In this document: positions 1 to 7,703 of the stretch, in pieces | Layout of the letters: each line of letters opens with the position of its first letter | Numbering within the stretch: position 1 is the stretch's first letter | Source: JASLMY01 sp965226475 | Lineage (GTDB): Bacteria; Pseudomonadota; Alphaproteobacteria; GCA-2731375 | Length of the DNA stretch: 64,000 nucleotides | Direction of reading: 5' to 3' | NCBI GenBank assembly: GCA_965226475.1 | Contig: CBDDDJ010000005.1 | Location: forward strand, 1,426,001 to 1,490,000 | Position numbers and translations under genes: made by a program | Notes under the pieces: model-generated | What the model saw: only the letters and a program-made list of their open reading frames with translations | Databases searched by the model: none | What the model was told of the DNA's origin: nothing

Positions 1-498
1 CTCGAGCTGGCACGATGCGAGTACATCGAGCGCCGGGAGAATGTGATCGCTCTGGGCAATTCCGGCACCGGCAAGAGTCACATTGCGCTCGGCCTCGGCC
101 TTGCCGCCTGCCAGAAGGGCCTGTCGGTCGGCTTTACCACCGCCGCCGCCCTGGTCCACGAGCTCATGGAGGCGCGCGATGACAGACAGCTGCTGAGGTT
201 CCAGAAGAAGCTCGCCAACCTCAAGCTCCTCATCATCGACGAGCTGGGTTTCGTGCCGCTCTCCAAGACCGGCGCCGAGTTGCTGTTCGAGGTGTTCAGC
301 CAGCGCTACGAGCGTGGCTCGATCCTGGTGACCTCCAACCTGCCATTCGACGAGTGGACGGAGGTTTTCGGCTCAGAACGCCTGACGGGGGCGTTGCTGG
401 ACCGCCTGACCCACCACGTCCATATCCTGGAAATGAACGGCGAAAGCTTCCGCCTCAAGCAGAGCCGAAGAAAACAGAAACCCGCAAAAAGCGCCTGA
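1..498 (+). CDS. istB: IS21-family helper ATPase IstB (5' end outside window)
   Basis: IstB is the AAA+ ATP-binding helper that works with the IstA transposase in target selection. The frame is open from base 1, so the start lies outside the window. Visible features are the Walker A motif GNSGTGKSH at about residues 18-26 of the visible part, the Walker B stretch LLIIDELGF, sensor-like LVTSNLPFDEW and the family C-terminus ALLDRLTHH. About 165 residues are visible of a usual 240-260. Its istA partner is not visible; the istA fragment downstream runs on the opposite strand and belongs to another copy. Confidence 0.85.
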   Translation, partial: LELARCEYIERRENVIALGNSGTGKSHIALGLGLAACQKGLSVGFTTAAALVHELMEARDDRQLLRFQKKLANLKLLIIDELGFVPLSKTGAELLFEVFSQRYERGSILVTSNLPFDEWTEVFGSERLTGALLDRLTHHVHILEMNGESFRLKQSRRKQKPAKSA

Positions 499-683
499 GC
501 GGCATCCGCTTGCCCCCGTGGGCCCACAGGCCCCTCCCACGCGCGCCGCGGCCTTTGCCTGCTGAGGGGCAGTCCACGCCGCGCGTGGGTCCCTCCCGTG
601 GACTACGGGGACAAGCTCCTCACCGAACCAAAGTGGCCCACTTTTGCTCCGCCACATGGCCGGGTTTTACTCCGCCGTTGACA
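1..683 (+). mobile_element. IS21-family element, right part only
   Basis: This is the right-hand part of an IS21-family insertion sequence that begins outside the window. It holds the end of istB, then about 180 bp of untranslated end. The outer end, read on the minus strand from 683, begins TGTCAACGGCGGAGTAAAAC, which fits the TGT-starting, repeat-rich ends of IS21 elements. A second GGCGGAGCAAAAGTG-type repeat lies at about 640-660. The end abuts the interior of an istA gene on the opposite strand, so this copy appears to have inserted into another IS21 element. Confidence 0.75.
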
Positions 684-1776
684 CGTAAGAGCGTGGGTGC
701 CGGGCGATGACCTCGGCGGCGCAGCCGATGACCACCTCGTGCACGTAGCCACGGACCCAGACCTCTTGGTGACCGTAGGCGACGGGCACCGAGTAGTCGT
801 TGCCCCGATAGCGCACCAGGGAGAGCGAATTGACCCGCGTGCCCTCCTTGTCGCAGGCCTCGAAAGGCGCCGGCGGCAATTCCATCAGCTTCTCCCGGTC
901 GCATCCGAACCGCTCGCCGATGGTCTCGCGATGGCCGCGCAAGACGTCGCTTTCCCGTCTCCGACATTGATGTTCCAGGTGAGCGTTGAAGGCGTCCCAG
1001 CTCGCAAACCGGGGGATGGGAACCATGAAGTTCCGGCGGGCGTAACCGACCAGCCCCTCCACCTTGCCCTTATCATTGCCCTTGCCGGGGCGGCCATATC
1101 GATCCTGGAACAGATAATGGGATTGAAGCCCGCTGAACGCTCGCGTTCGTTGCCGCGTGCCGTCCGGCAGGATGCGCGACACCAGGCACTTGTCATTGTC
1201 GTGGAGAATCGATTGGGGAATGCCGCCGAAGAAGGCGAAGGCCCCGTTGTGGCCGTCCAGCCAGGCCTCCGTCGCCGCCGCCGGGTAGGCCGCAACGAAG
1301 CAGGCATCGCCGTGGGGAAGGTCCATGGCGAAAAAATGCGCCCGCCGCTTGACGCCGGCGATGATCGCATCCGCCTCGCCAAAGTCCGCCTGAGCGTGAC
1401 CCGGAGGGTGCGCCAGCGGCACGAACATCTCACGCTGGCGACGGCGCCGTTCCCGGACGTAATCCTTGACGATGGTCTGTTTGCCCGCAAAGCCATGCTC
1501 GTCGCGAAGACGCTCGAATATCCGCTTCGCCGTGTGGCGCTGCTTGCAGTGAACCGTTCGGTCCTCTTCCAGAATACGGTCAATGATATCCCTGAAGGGG
1601 TCCAGCTTCGGGCGCTTCGGTGGCTGGCGGCGGCGGTAGCCAGGCGGCTCCGAGTGCCCGAGCATCTTCCTCACCGTCTCTCGCGCTATGCCAAACCGAC
1701 TCGCCGCCTCTCGCTGACTCAGCCCATCAACATGGCACGCCAGCCGAACGCGTAGATAAAGGTCCACGGTATACAT
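667..1776 (-). pseudogene. istA: IS21-family transposase IstA, C-terminally truncated
   Basis: IstA is the DDE transposase of IS21 elements. An N-terminal helix-turn-helix is visible (LSQREAASRFGIARETVRK), then the catalytic core with D in QADFGEAD, D in ILHDNDKCL and E in GNDKGKVEGL, followed by the start of the C-terminal beta domain (RYRGNDYSVPVAYG). The protein stops at about 369 residues against a usual 480-510. Its last four codons and the TAA stop come from the inserted end of the adjacent IS21 copy (after RSYV the reading enters TGTCAACGGCGGAGTAA). I chose the ATG at 1776, preceded by GGAAGGTGGGAGG, over an ATG five codons upstream. No istB follows it on this strand. Confidence 0.8.
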
Positions 1777-1838
1777 CCTCCCACCTTCCATCCCGAAAAG
1801 GATCGAAGGCTACAGGTGGCAGAGTTTTACTCCGCCCG
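684..1838 (-). mobile_element. Remnant of a second IS21-family element
   Basis: This stretch carries the first three quarters of an istA gene and its upstream end. The end repeat GTTTTACTCCGCC recurs at about 1824-1836, matching the copy at 665-676 of the neighbouring element, but the terminal GTTGACA is missing here, so the outer end is eroded. The other side is cut by the element at 1-683. The two elements share end repeats and are close relatives. Confidence 0.6.
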
Positions 1839-2055
1839 CAGCCGGGCAAATCCCGCCGCTTCCGTGGTCTAATTTGTCACCGCCGCACACAAGCGCAATG
1901 TCGGAGGCATTTTTGCCCGTTGTGTCGCTACGCTGCTGATGCTGCAGGATCGCGAGCGACTGTATCTGCTTGTTCCAGCCGGCAAGGCGCGTGCCCGAGA
2001 AATGGGGCTTATAAGTTCGTATTAACGCGCCGGCCGACTTCTCCTACCGTCAACT

Positions 2056-2186
2056 TTGCAACGATCCAGGTTGCCCGTTGAGTCGGGCCGCCTGCCGAAT
2101 ACAAGAGCCTCTAGCCCGGTCCAGGGTAGTTCCCTGAGCCCAGGCGAATAGGCAGGGCCTTCACACTCAACCTGTGATCGTTGCAA
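2056..2186. repeat. Spaced 11-bp inverted repeat upstream of first passenger gene
   Basis: TTGCAACGATC (2056-2066) is repeated in inverted orientation as GATCGTTGCAA (2176-2186), with near-matching CAGG/CCTG extensions inside. The pair lies between the transposon end and the first passenger gene and frames a region without any open frame. It could be an operator pair or the stem of a large looped transcript; the sequence does not decide. Confidence 0.4.
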
Positions 2187-2226
2187 CGGCCCGGCACCCC
2201 GCCGGGACGCACAGGGGAGAGGCGCA

Positions 2227-2724
2227 ATGAAAATCCAGATTATCGCTGCGCTTGCAGCCGCCGTGTTGGCTGCCACATTCTTGGCATCGCCTGCCAATGC
2301 CGAGCCGATCTCGGAAACCGATTACTGGCAGCAAACCGCCGGCTTGCTAAACGAGTACCTTGAGATGAGACGAGAGGGGGTATTCATGGACTATGCCTCG
2401 TTGAAAATCTTTGAAGATAGTGGCGTAAAGTTCCCCAACCGCATCCGGGGCAGCAATGCGCCAGGCGGACACTTTGCTCGCCCGCCTGGGAGCGCATGGC
2501 TAAAACGGGTTCAGCAGTTCAGGAAGTTGGAAGTAGAGGGCGATTTCGGGTCTCAGTGTTCTAAAATTCCGAAGCTGCCCAGCGGGGTAGACATAGTCTG
2601 CGGCTTCGAGTTGATCAGCCTAGTTACCGGGTCGTTGATTGATCTTGATGGGACGGTAAGCAAGTTTTTCCTGGCCCTGATCTGCCGGGATTCGCCGCAA
2701 GCGTGCGAGCCTTACAGTAGATAA
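2227..2724 (+). CDS. Secreted hypothetical protein (transposon passenger)
   Basis: A 165-residue protein of unknown function. The start follows GGGGAGAGGCGCA, a reasonable ribosome binding site. Residues 1-25 form a clear signal peptide (MKIQ, a hydrophobic run, then a SPANA-E type cleavage site), so the mature product should be periplasmic or outer-membrane associated. Four cysteines (QCSK, VCGF, LICRD and ACEP) could form two disulfides. It lies inside the IS1595 element with a GTG-started gene 5 bp downstream, so the two are probably co-transcribed. I do not recognise the family. Confidence 0.65.
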   Translation: MKIQIIAALAAAVLAATFLASPANAEPISETDYWQQTAGLLNEYLEMRREGVFMDYASLKIFEDSGVKFPNRIRGSNAPGGHFARPPGSAWLKRVQQFRKLEVEGDFGSQCSKIPKLPSGVDIVCGFELISLVTGSLIDLDGTVSKFFLALICRDSPQACEPYSR

Positions 2725-2728
2725 CCGG

Positions 2729-3205
2729 GTGACCAGGTGCCGCGAGTGCAAGACGGACATTTCCTCCCGCGCCAAGATCTGTCCGCACTGTGGGCTCAAG
2801 AAACCGCATCAGCATCCGTTTGCCAGAGGGTTTAACGCCTTTGCCAACGGTCTAATGGCCCTCGGTATGTTGTTGATCCTCCTACCGCTGCTCGGGATGT
2901 GCGTATTCGGGGCGGCGGGTGGCGAGCATCGGCATGTCGCTGGCGACGCTCTGGAAACCCGCGAGTGCTACATCCTGCAAGCGCCGCAAACGCGCATGTG
3001 GGTTCATCGGCACTTTAAAAATGCCGGTGCTTGGAGTGTTCCCAGGGGGAATATTATCTGCGTCCGCAAGGTGGACCGCAACAGCGGTCAGCTTTGGTAC
3101 AAGGCCCTTGTCATGAAAATGGGAACCCTTGATCGAAGCCAGCATATTCCAGTCTGGGTGAACAGTGCCGACCTCATGAAGCACGGGGTCATCTTGTCGT
3201 ATTGA
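2729..3205 (+). CDS. Zinc-ribbon membrane protein (transposon passenger)
   Basis: A 158-residue protein starting with GTG, 4 bp after the preceding stop. The N-terminus has a two-CxxC zinc ribbon (CRECKTDISSRAKICPHCG, residues 4-22). A hydrophobic transmembrane segment follows at about residues 38-62, then a 95-residue soluble part with no recognised motif. Short zinc-ribbon plus membrane-helix proteins are common in bacteria and rarely have a known function. The close spacing to the secreted protein upstream suggests that they work together or are at least co-expressed. It may sense something at the membrane, but that is inference only. Confidence 0.65.
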   Translation: MTRCRECKTDISSRAKICPHCGLKKPHQHPFARGFNAFANGLMALGMLLILLPLLGMCVFGAAGGEHRHVAGDALETRECYILQAPQTRMWVHRHFKNAGAWSVPRGNIICVRKVDRNSGQLWYKALVMKMGTLDRSQHIPVWVNSADLMKHGVILSY

Positions 3206-3218
3206 AAAGGAGTGAATT

Positions 3219-3458
3219 GTGCCTCGGAAAGTGCACCTTGTGGCAGACGTGCAAACGATAGCTGTCCGGCCGGAATTGGAGGGCGCTACTCCGATTGTTC
3301 CCCTGCGGGCAGTCGTGCTGCATTTTGCTGTTCAAACCACTGACGAGTGGCCTCTCCCGTTCCCTTCGGAAGGACTATGCGTAGCGGTTCACCCGGAACT
3401 GGCGAAGGATGTTGCTCGCGCGCTTTTGGCTGCGGCTCAGGAGTTAGAGGAAGAGTAG
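3219..3458 (+). CDS. Small hypothetical protein (passenger, first of repeat-ended set)
   Basis: A 79-residue acidic protein with a GTG start after the strong ribosome binding site AAAAGGAGTGAATT. The C-terminal half (GLCVAVHPELAKDVARALL, then AAAQELEEE) resembles the decayed C-terminus encoded at about 3950-4060 (LCAMPPDTPEKFAG, stop, LLRAAQEARRK), so the two look like paralogs. The TAG stop is the first codon of the 17-bp motif that also ends two other passenger genes. Function unknown. Confidence 0.6.
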   Translation: MPRKVHLVADVQTIAVRPELEGATPIVPLRAVVLHFAVQTTDEWPLPFPSEGLCVAVHPELAKDVARALLAAAQELEEE

Positions 3459-3472
3459 ACATGGCAAAGCCC
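3456..3472 (+). repeat. Stop-codon-linked repeat, copy 1
   Basis: TAGACATGGCAAAGCCC begins exactly at the stop codon of the gene ending at 3458. Two more copies occur at 4071 and 4484, each again starting at a gene's stop codon. The motif is followed by a gene-free stretch that ends in a C/G-rich hairpin. Confidence 0.75.
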
Positions 3473-3518
3473 TTTCGGTTAGAGTGCTCCTAACTGAAGA
3501 GTGCTCACCTTGCCATTT

Positions 3519-3556
3519 CGCCCCGCACTGGCTGCAAACCCTGCGGGGCGTTTCTA
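3519..3556 (+). terminator. Rho-independent terminator-like hairpin, copy 1
   Basis: CGCCCCGC (3519-3526) pairs with GCGGGGCG (3543-3550) over a 16-nt loop and is followed by TTTCTAC. A close copy with the same trailing TTTCTACGTCT lies at 4125-4160. The T-run is short, so termination may be partial. The interval 3473-3808 around it contains no credible gene; a second small hairpin (AGCGCCGCTGTAACGGCGCTTTTC) at about 3681-3705 is also terminator-like. Confidence 0.55.
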
Positions 3557-3808
3557 CGTCTAGTCGGCCATCAATTCCCTGTACATTAGCCGCTTCCCAA
3601 CCATCCTGGCAACTACGGCGTTCATCTGGTGAAGTGCTACCGGTCGTGGACGCGCGATCGGGAACCTGATACAAGGAAAAAGCGCCGCTGTAACGGCGCT
3701 TTTCATAGTGGCGAAGCGCCACCGAAGTCGGGCTATGCAATCCCGACTTTAGCCCAGCCGATCAATTCGGTCAAGCGCGGTGGACTCGCCGAACGCAAGG
3801 AGTCTGCC

Positions 3809-4073
3809 ATGCGCGACGAACTGAATTGGCTATCAGAACAGATCGGCGTTACAACAAGCCGGCTCTACGTGGAAGGCCAAGAAGCTTTTGCAACCATCAG
3901 CCTTCGGCTTCACTATCGAACTCTTCGATCCGGAGAAACCGGTGCCGACAAAGCAACCCAGTCATTTCTCTGTGCGATGCCACCCGACACGCCTGAGAAG
4001 TTTGCTGGCTAGCTTCTTCGTGCAGCCCAAGAGGCTCGTCGGAAGGCCGGAATCGGGGATCATTGACGCGTGA
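3809..4073 (+). pseudogene. Decayed small passenger gene, paralog of 3219-3458
   Basis: An ATG at 3809 with a good ribosome binding site (CAAGGAGTCTGCC) opens a frame of 67 codons that stops at 4012. The similarity to the gene at 3219-3458 at its end (LCAMPPDTPEKFAG, then after the TAG stop LLRAAQEARRKAG) suggests that the stop replaced a sense codon. The middle part reads more protein-like in another frame (FTIELFDPEKPVP), suggesting frameshifts. The original end coincides with the repeat TGACATGGCAAAGCCC at 4071. It is probably non-functional, although a short N-terminal product could still be made. Confidence 0.5.
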
Positions 4074-4086
4074 CATGGCAAAGCCC
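4071..4086 (+). repeat. Stop-codon-linked repeat, copy 2
   Basis: TGACATGGCAAAGCCC, matching copy 1 except for the stop-codon bases. It follows the decayed gene at 3809-4073. Confidence 0.7.
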
Positions 4087-4124
4087 TCTGGTTATGTTTC
4101 AAACTGGATCGCCCTTGATCTCGT

Positions 4125-4160
4125 GCCCCGCATTGGCCGTCAAACCTGCGGGGCTTTCTA
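4125..4160 (+). terminator. Rho-independent terminator-like hairpin, copy 2
   Basis: GCCCCGCA (4125-4132) pairs with TGCGGGGC (4147-4154), followed by TTTCTACG. It is homologous to the hairpin at 3519-3556 and sits at the same distance class behind a copy of the stop-codon repeat. Confidence 0.55.
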
Positions 4161-4207
4161 CGTCTGCTCTATCAGATTGCTCAAGACTCTAACTGAGGAG
4201 AGGCGCT

Positions 4208-4486
4208 ATGCAACAAAACTCTGAGACCAAGACCCAAGAAGCCGGTCTCCGTATCAAAACTGTAGAATTTTACGAGGATCGGGCAGAGGTAACATTTGAG
4301 ATTCGGGATCAGCCAGATAACATTTATAGAGAGCTCGTTGAAGTCGTACGCGTCTCTCCTCTAGATCAAGGAGTTGATTATATATGCTCAACAGCTTCTG
4401 TCGCTCTCCGCGACCGGCTGCGGCGGCTCTCTGAACGCGCTGCTCAGCTTGCTGGTCACTATGATGGAAGGAAGAGTCAGGGCTAG
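4208..4486 (+). CDS. Small hypothetical protein (passenger, repeat-ended)
   Basis: A 92-residue protein with the ribosome binding site GAGGAGAGGCGCT 0-12 bp before the ATG. It is rich in charged residues and has a helical C-terminus (SVALRDRLRRLSERAAQ). The TAG stop opens the third copy of the 17-bp repeat. No family is recognised. Base composition is lower in GC than in the core genes of the window, in line with an acquired origin. Confidence 0.6.
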   Translation: MQQNSETKTQEAGLRIKTVEFYEDRAEVTFEIRDQPDNIYRELVEVVRVSPLDQGVDYICSTASVALRDRLRRLSERAAQLAGHYDGRKSQG

Positions 4487-4500
4487 ACATGGCAAAGCCC
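4484..4500 (+). repeat. Stop-codon-linked repeat, copy 3
   Basis: TAGACATGGCAAAGCCC, identical to copy 1. Here the downstream C/G hairpin of the other copies is absent, and the transposase gene follows convergently. Confidence 0.75.
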
Positions 4501-4595
4501 CTCGTTTAGATTGACAAAATCAACCGAGGTGCGTTTCCGTCTCTCCTAGCCTGCCAGCCTCGGAGACGGCCCGATTAGAATTTCAGGGTGGCCGA

Positions 4596-5528
4596 CTAGG
4601 CCACCAAGTCCCTGTACATTAGCCGCTTTCCGACCATCCCGGCAACAACCGATCGCATCTGGTCCAGCGTGTCTTGCTCGCGCACGCCGTGTCGGCCCGC
4701 GAATTCGTCCACGTACCTTTGCAAATGCTTGGGGCTGATCTTGTGGTAGACGCCCTTGTGGGCGCGCTTGAGCATCGACCAGAAGCTCTCGATGCCGTTC
4801 GTGTGGGCCATGTCGCGGACATACTCGCCTACGCTGTGACGGACGCTATGGTGATCGTAGGGTATGCCCTTGTAGGCCGCTGCGTCATCCGTGTAGACGG
4901 TCGCACCCGGCGCGGCCCGCTCCTTGACGAAACCCTGTAGCGTCTCGCTGTCCGTTCTTTCTACGACCTTGGCGCTGACCTTGTTGGTCTGGCGATCCTT
5001 CGCTCCGACAACGGTGGACTTCCCCACTGTACCGCGTCCGGTATGGAGCTTCTTGTCGGCGTGCTTGTTCTTTTCCTTGCCGCCGAAATAGGTCTCGTCC
5101 ACCTCGACCGGGCCGCCGAAGGGCCAGTCGTTGCCTTCCCACGCCTTGCGGATGCGCTGGAGCATGAACCAGGCGGCGGGCTGGGATACGCCGATGTCAC
5201 GGTGAAGCTTCATGCTGGAGACGCCCTTGAGGTTGGTCAGATGGAGATAGATCGCAAAGAGCCACTTGCGCAGAGGGATATGGGATTTGCCCATCACAGT
5301 CCCGGTCTTGACCGAAAAGTAGCTACGGCAGTCCGAACACCTATAGGGCATGTTGTTGTGGCTCGCGTCGTGGGTGTTGACGCTGCCGCAGCGTGGGCAA
5401 TTCCGGCCATTGGGCCACACGCGCGCCTCGAACCATTCCCGAGCGCTTTCTTCGGTAGGGAACATGTCGCAAAGCTGCACCATCGTGATGCCTTCGCGGT
5501 CTGATTTTCCGGGTGATTTGTGAGCCAT
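4596..5528 (-). CDS. IS1595-family transposase (ISXO2-like DDE)
   Basis: A 310-residue transposase that moves the 2004-5598 element. The N-terminal zinc ribbon (CPRCGSVNTHDASHNNMPYR, then CSDC) at about residues 45-67 is followed by a helix-turn-helix-like part (GVSSMKLHRDIGVSQPAAW). The ISXO2-type catalytic domain has VDETYFGG, YTDDAAAY and TNGIESFWSML. A clean ribosome binding site (CAGGAGACGGAA) precedes the ATG. All catalytic motifs are intact, so it should be active. It is clearly related to the transposase at 36719-37687 but carries a different passenger load. Confidence 0.92.
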   Translation of the reverse strand: MAHKSPGKSDREGITMVQLCDMFPTEESAREWFEARVWPNGRNCPRCGSVNTHDASHNNMPYRCSDCRSYFSVKTGTVMGKSHIPLRKWLFAIYLHLTNLKGVSSMKLHRDIGVSQPAAWFMLQRIRKAWEGNDWPFGGPVEVDETYFGGKEKNKHADKKLHTGRGTVGKSTVVGAKDRQTNKVSAKVVERTDSETLQGFVKERAAPGATVYTDDAAAYKGIPYDHHSVRHSVGEYVRDMAHTNGIESFWSMLKRAHKGVYHKISPKHLQRYVDEFAGRHGVREQDTLDQMRSVVAGMVGKRLMYRDLVA

Positions 5529-5686
5529 TTCCGTCTCCTGGATACCCTGCTAATATAGGGACCGAAGGCGGACATGTCAATACAAACTTATAAGCCCCCA
5601 AAAAGAGCACCATATAAGCGCACCCTGGAACCACCGCTAACAGGCGGTGAAGTCGCGCCCGTAATACCGGCATTCGACGGCGGCAG

Positions 5687-6018
5687 TCATCCCGGCGCCA
5701 TCAGGGCGCGCCTGCGTTCCTCGGTCATCGACCAGGGCAGCCACGGCGACGGGTCGTCCGGCGGTCGGCCACCATTTTCAGCGCAGGCTCGAAGCCACCC
5801 CTCCAGCCAGCGCCGGACATCGATGCCGTTGGTTTTCAGCGTGGCGACGACGGAGTACATCAGCGCCGTGAACCGGGCGCCGGTCTCGCTGTCGGAGCCG
5901 AACGAGAGCCGTCTTCCGATGACGGGGCCTCTGAGCGCCCTTTCCGCGGCGTTGTTGTCCATGGGGACCTGGGGCTTGTCGACGAAGACGCTCAGCCCGC
6001 TGCGATGGTTGAGCAGCG
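5687..6018 (-). pseudogene. IS66-family transposase, C-terminal fragment
   Basis: About 110 residues of the end of an IS66 TnpC transposase. The diagnostic stretch PMDNNAAERALRGPVIGRR, then ARFTALMYSVVATLKTNGID, is the conserved C-terminal region around the catalytic glutamate, followed by a natural C-terminus (ERRRALMAPG). The coding similarity breaks off at about 6015, where unrelated coiled-coil sequence on the other strand begins. No other IS66 gene is present. Confidence 0.75.
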
Positions 6019-6480
6019 AGCTGCGCAAGGAGGTCACTCGGCTGAACAGGGAGGTTGCCCGTCTGGGCAAGCGGCTGGCCCGTGAGGAACAGGCCTCGGA
6101 GAAGCACAAGGAGACCATACGCCAACAGTTCGGCCGGGACATTCAACTCCGCGCGACGCTGAGACGGCTGCGCGATCAATCGGACAGGGTTCGGTCGCTG
6201 TCGGACGAGGTCTTCTGGCTGCGCATTGCCCTGGAGTCGATCGTGGCCTTCCGGTGCTCGACCGGCCCTGGCGTCGCACGCGGCCCGCGGCTCTCCTTGG
6301 CGGCCTTTGTGATCGGCCTGCGCCTGGCCGGCTCGATGCCGGCTTCGGAAAGCAGCTTCTCCAGCCGTGTCACCTCGACCTGCAACGCAAGGGCGTTCTT
6401 CGCCGTGCGGCGGACGTCCTTCGTCTCCTCGCGGGCAGCGCCAAGTCTGCCCCGAAATCCTCGTCGCGGCTCGCCATGCG
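6014..6480. other. Degenerate stretch with two coiled-coil gene fragments
   Basis: Two protein-like fragments lie back to back here. On the plus strand (about 6014-6245) a coiled-coil reads SELRKEVTRLNREVARLGKR and continues to EVFWLRIALE. On the minus strand (about 6480-6245) another helical, frameshifted fragment reads ETKDVRRTAKNALALQVEVT, then RLEKLLSEAGIEP. Neither has a credible start and end. They are probably remains of host or phage genes cut by IS66 and other insertions. I do not recognise either family. The following interval to 6608 shows nothing. Confidence 0.35.
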
Positions 6481-6608
6481 CGGAAGCTAGCGCATGTCGA
6501 ATCGCGTTACCAGTTCCAAATTGCTACATGTGGTGGTGTTGATGAAGGCAGCCCCAGCATCTGCCCCGTCACCCGGTAACCGAACAAATACATTCGACGC
6601 GAGGCGGC

Positions 6609-7625
6609 TTATTCCGGATCGCTCCGGTTGGCAGTCCGGGAGCGACAATTATCTGCGTCGAATACTGGCTTGTTGCGTAACGCTCGGGACACAACCGAGA
6701 AGATGTAGTCCGCGATGAAAATCGCGTTCAGACTACTCTGTCGCGATGAATAGGCGACCAGACCGTGCGCTACCGCATGGCGGGTAGGGATCGGACTCTG
6801 CTTGGCCCGCTCGACATTCGCGGCGTTGACGCCGACGGCGAGCCCATGGCGGGTAGGGATCGGACTCTGCTTGGCCCGCTCGACATTCGCGGCGTTGACG
6901 CCGACGGCGAGCCCAGGCTCGTACTTGGGTGCGGCGCCGGTTGAGTGGTCGCCTGATGCGTTGGAATTCCTGACGCCTTCTGTCAGGTACTTGAACAATA
7001 CCATGTCCTGGATACCTGTGGTCAGGAAGTCAGCGAGTTCGAGGTTGGCGGCATCGCCGGACAGCTTCGTGACAAACTCGTGGTATCGGATTCGCCCTGC
7101 CCTCCCGTCAAACAGCGCCCCACGAAATACTCTCTCGAACTCTGGGAACAACAATCGGCTCGCACATCGGTAGAGCCCGCCCTCGTGGGCGTCGAGCGCT
7201 TCCCGGAATGTCGCCTTGGCCTCGTCGTCGACATCGAGCGAGGACATACGCAATTCAAGGCGCGCACGGACCTCAGGCCAGTTGTCGGTGTAGTAAGCAA
7301 GCAGCGAAGTCTGTAGCCTGGAGTCGTCGTCCCCGCATTCGGCGACCAGATCGAATGGCGTGGTGTGGTTGGGGACCCATCCCCGTTTGAGCAGGCATTC
7401 TGCGGTGTCCCACCTTTTCATTCCGTGCGCCGCTGCTTGAACGAAGGGGGCGGCGACGGTCGCCAGACTCGCCAGAGTCTCCGTAAGCGGTTGGAGACGT
7501 ACGGCTGTTTCCTGGATCCCTTTCAGGATAGGCTCGAAATCGCGGGCCAAGGCCGCAAGACCCTTCGCCAGCGAACGGATGGTTTCTGGTGGCGCGTCCC
7601 TCGGTGTTTCGTTTTCGCTCGACAT
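6609..7625 (-). CDS. HEPN-domain-like protein with internal 23-residue duplication
   Basis: A 338-residue protein. The ATG at 7625 is chosen because upstream codons in the same frame lack protein-like composition. The N-terminal part is helical (SLAKGLAALARDFEPILKGI), followed by a central soluble region. Near the C-terminus RHAVAHG matches the R-x4-6-H signature of HEPN ribonuclease-type domains, followed by a helix (NAIFIADYIFSVVSRAL). Directly before this motif a 69-bp tandem duplication repeats 23 residues (GLAVGVNAANVERAKQ, then SPIPTRH) in frame. HEPN proteins often act in RNA cleavage, abortive infection or toxin-antitoxin systems. Its neighbours are PIN-like and NERD genes. Whether it is still active with the duplication is unclear. 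Confidence 0.6.
   Translation of the reverse strand: MSSENETPRDAPPETIRSLAKGLAALARDFEPILKGIQETAVRLQPLTETLASLATVAAPFVQAAAHGMKRWDTAECLLKRGWVPNHTTPFDLVAECGDDDSRLQTSLLAYYTDNWPEVRARLELRMSSLDVDDEAKATFREALDAHEGGLYRCASRLLFPEFERVFRGALFDGRAGRIRYHEFVTKLSGDAANLELADFLTTGIQDMVLFKYLTEGVRNSNASGDHSTGAAPKYEPGLAVGVNAANVERAKQSPIPTRHGLAVGVNAANVERAKQSPIPTRHAVAHGLVAYSSRQSSLNAIFIADYIFSVVSRALRNKPVFDADNCRSRTANRSDPE
6776..6915 (-). repeat. 69-bp perfect tandem duplication inside the HEPN-like gene
   Basis: Two identical 69-bp units (6777-6845 and 6846-6914) lie head to tail within the coding region at about codons 237-283. The unit length is a multiple of three, so the frame is kept. Perfect identity points to a recent event. 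Confidence 0.9.
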
Positions 7626-7703
7626 TGCTCGGACCGAATCTCCAGGCAGTTCACGGGCGGGCGCACAGAGTGGCATACGGCCCGATAGCTCGCCAGCAGC
7701 TCT

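Larger units (their letters stand above)
2004..5598 (-). mobile_element. IS1595-family transposon carrying passenger genes
   Basis: A 3.6 kb element with matching terminal inverted repeats. The left end at 2004 reads GGGGCTTATAAGTTCGTATT, and the right end, read inward from 5598, is GGGGCTTATAAGTTTGTATT. The transposase (4596-5528, minus) sits next to the right end. The other 2.5 kb holds five passenger reading frames on the plus strand: a secreted protein, a zinc-ribbon membrane protein and three small proteins whose stop codons lie in a shared repeat. IS1595 is a family known to carry passenger genes. The 8-bp flanks (CGAGAAAT and CAAAAAGA) do not match, so no target duplication is visible. 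Confidence 0.85.

Noticed and set aside
1996..5606. Target duplication for the IS1595 element at 2004-5598
   Set aside because: The 8-bp flanks CGAGAAAT and CAAAAAGA do not match in any sensible alignment; later rearrangement probably removed one side.
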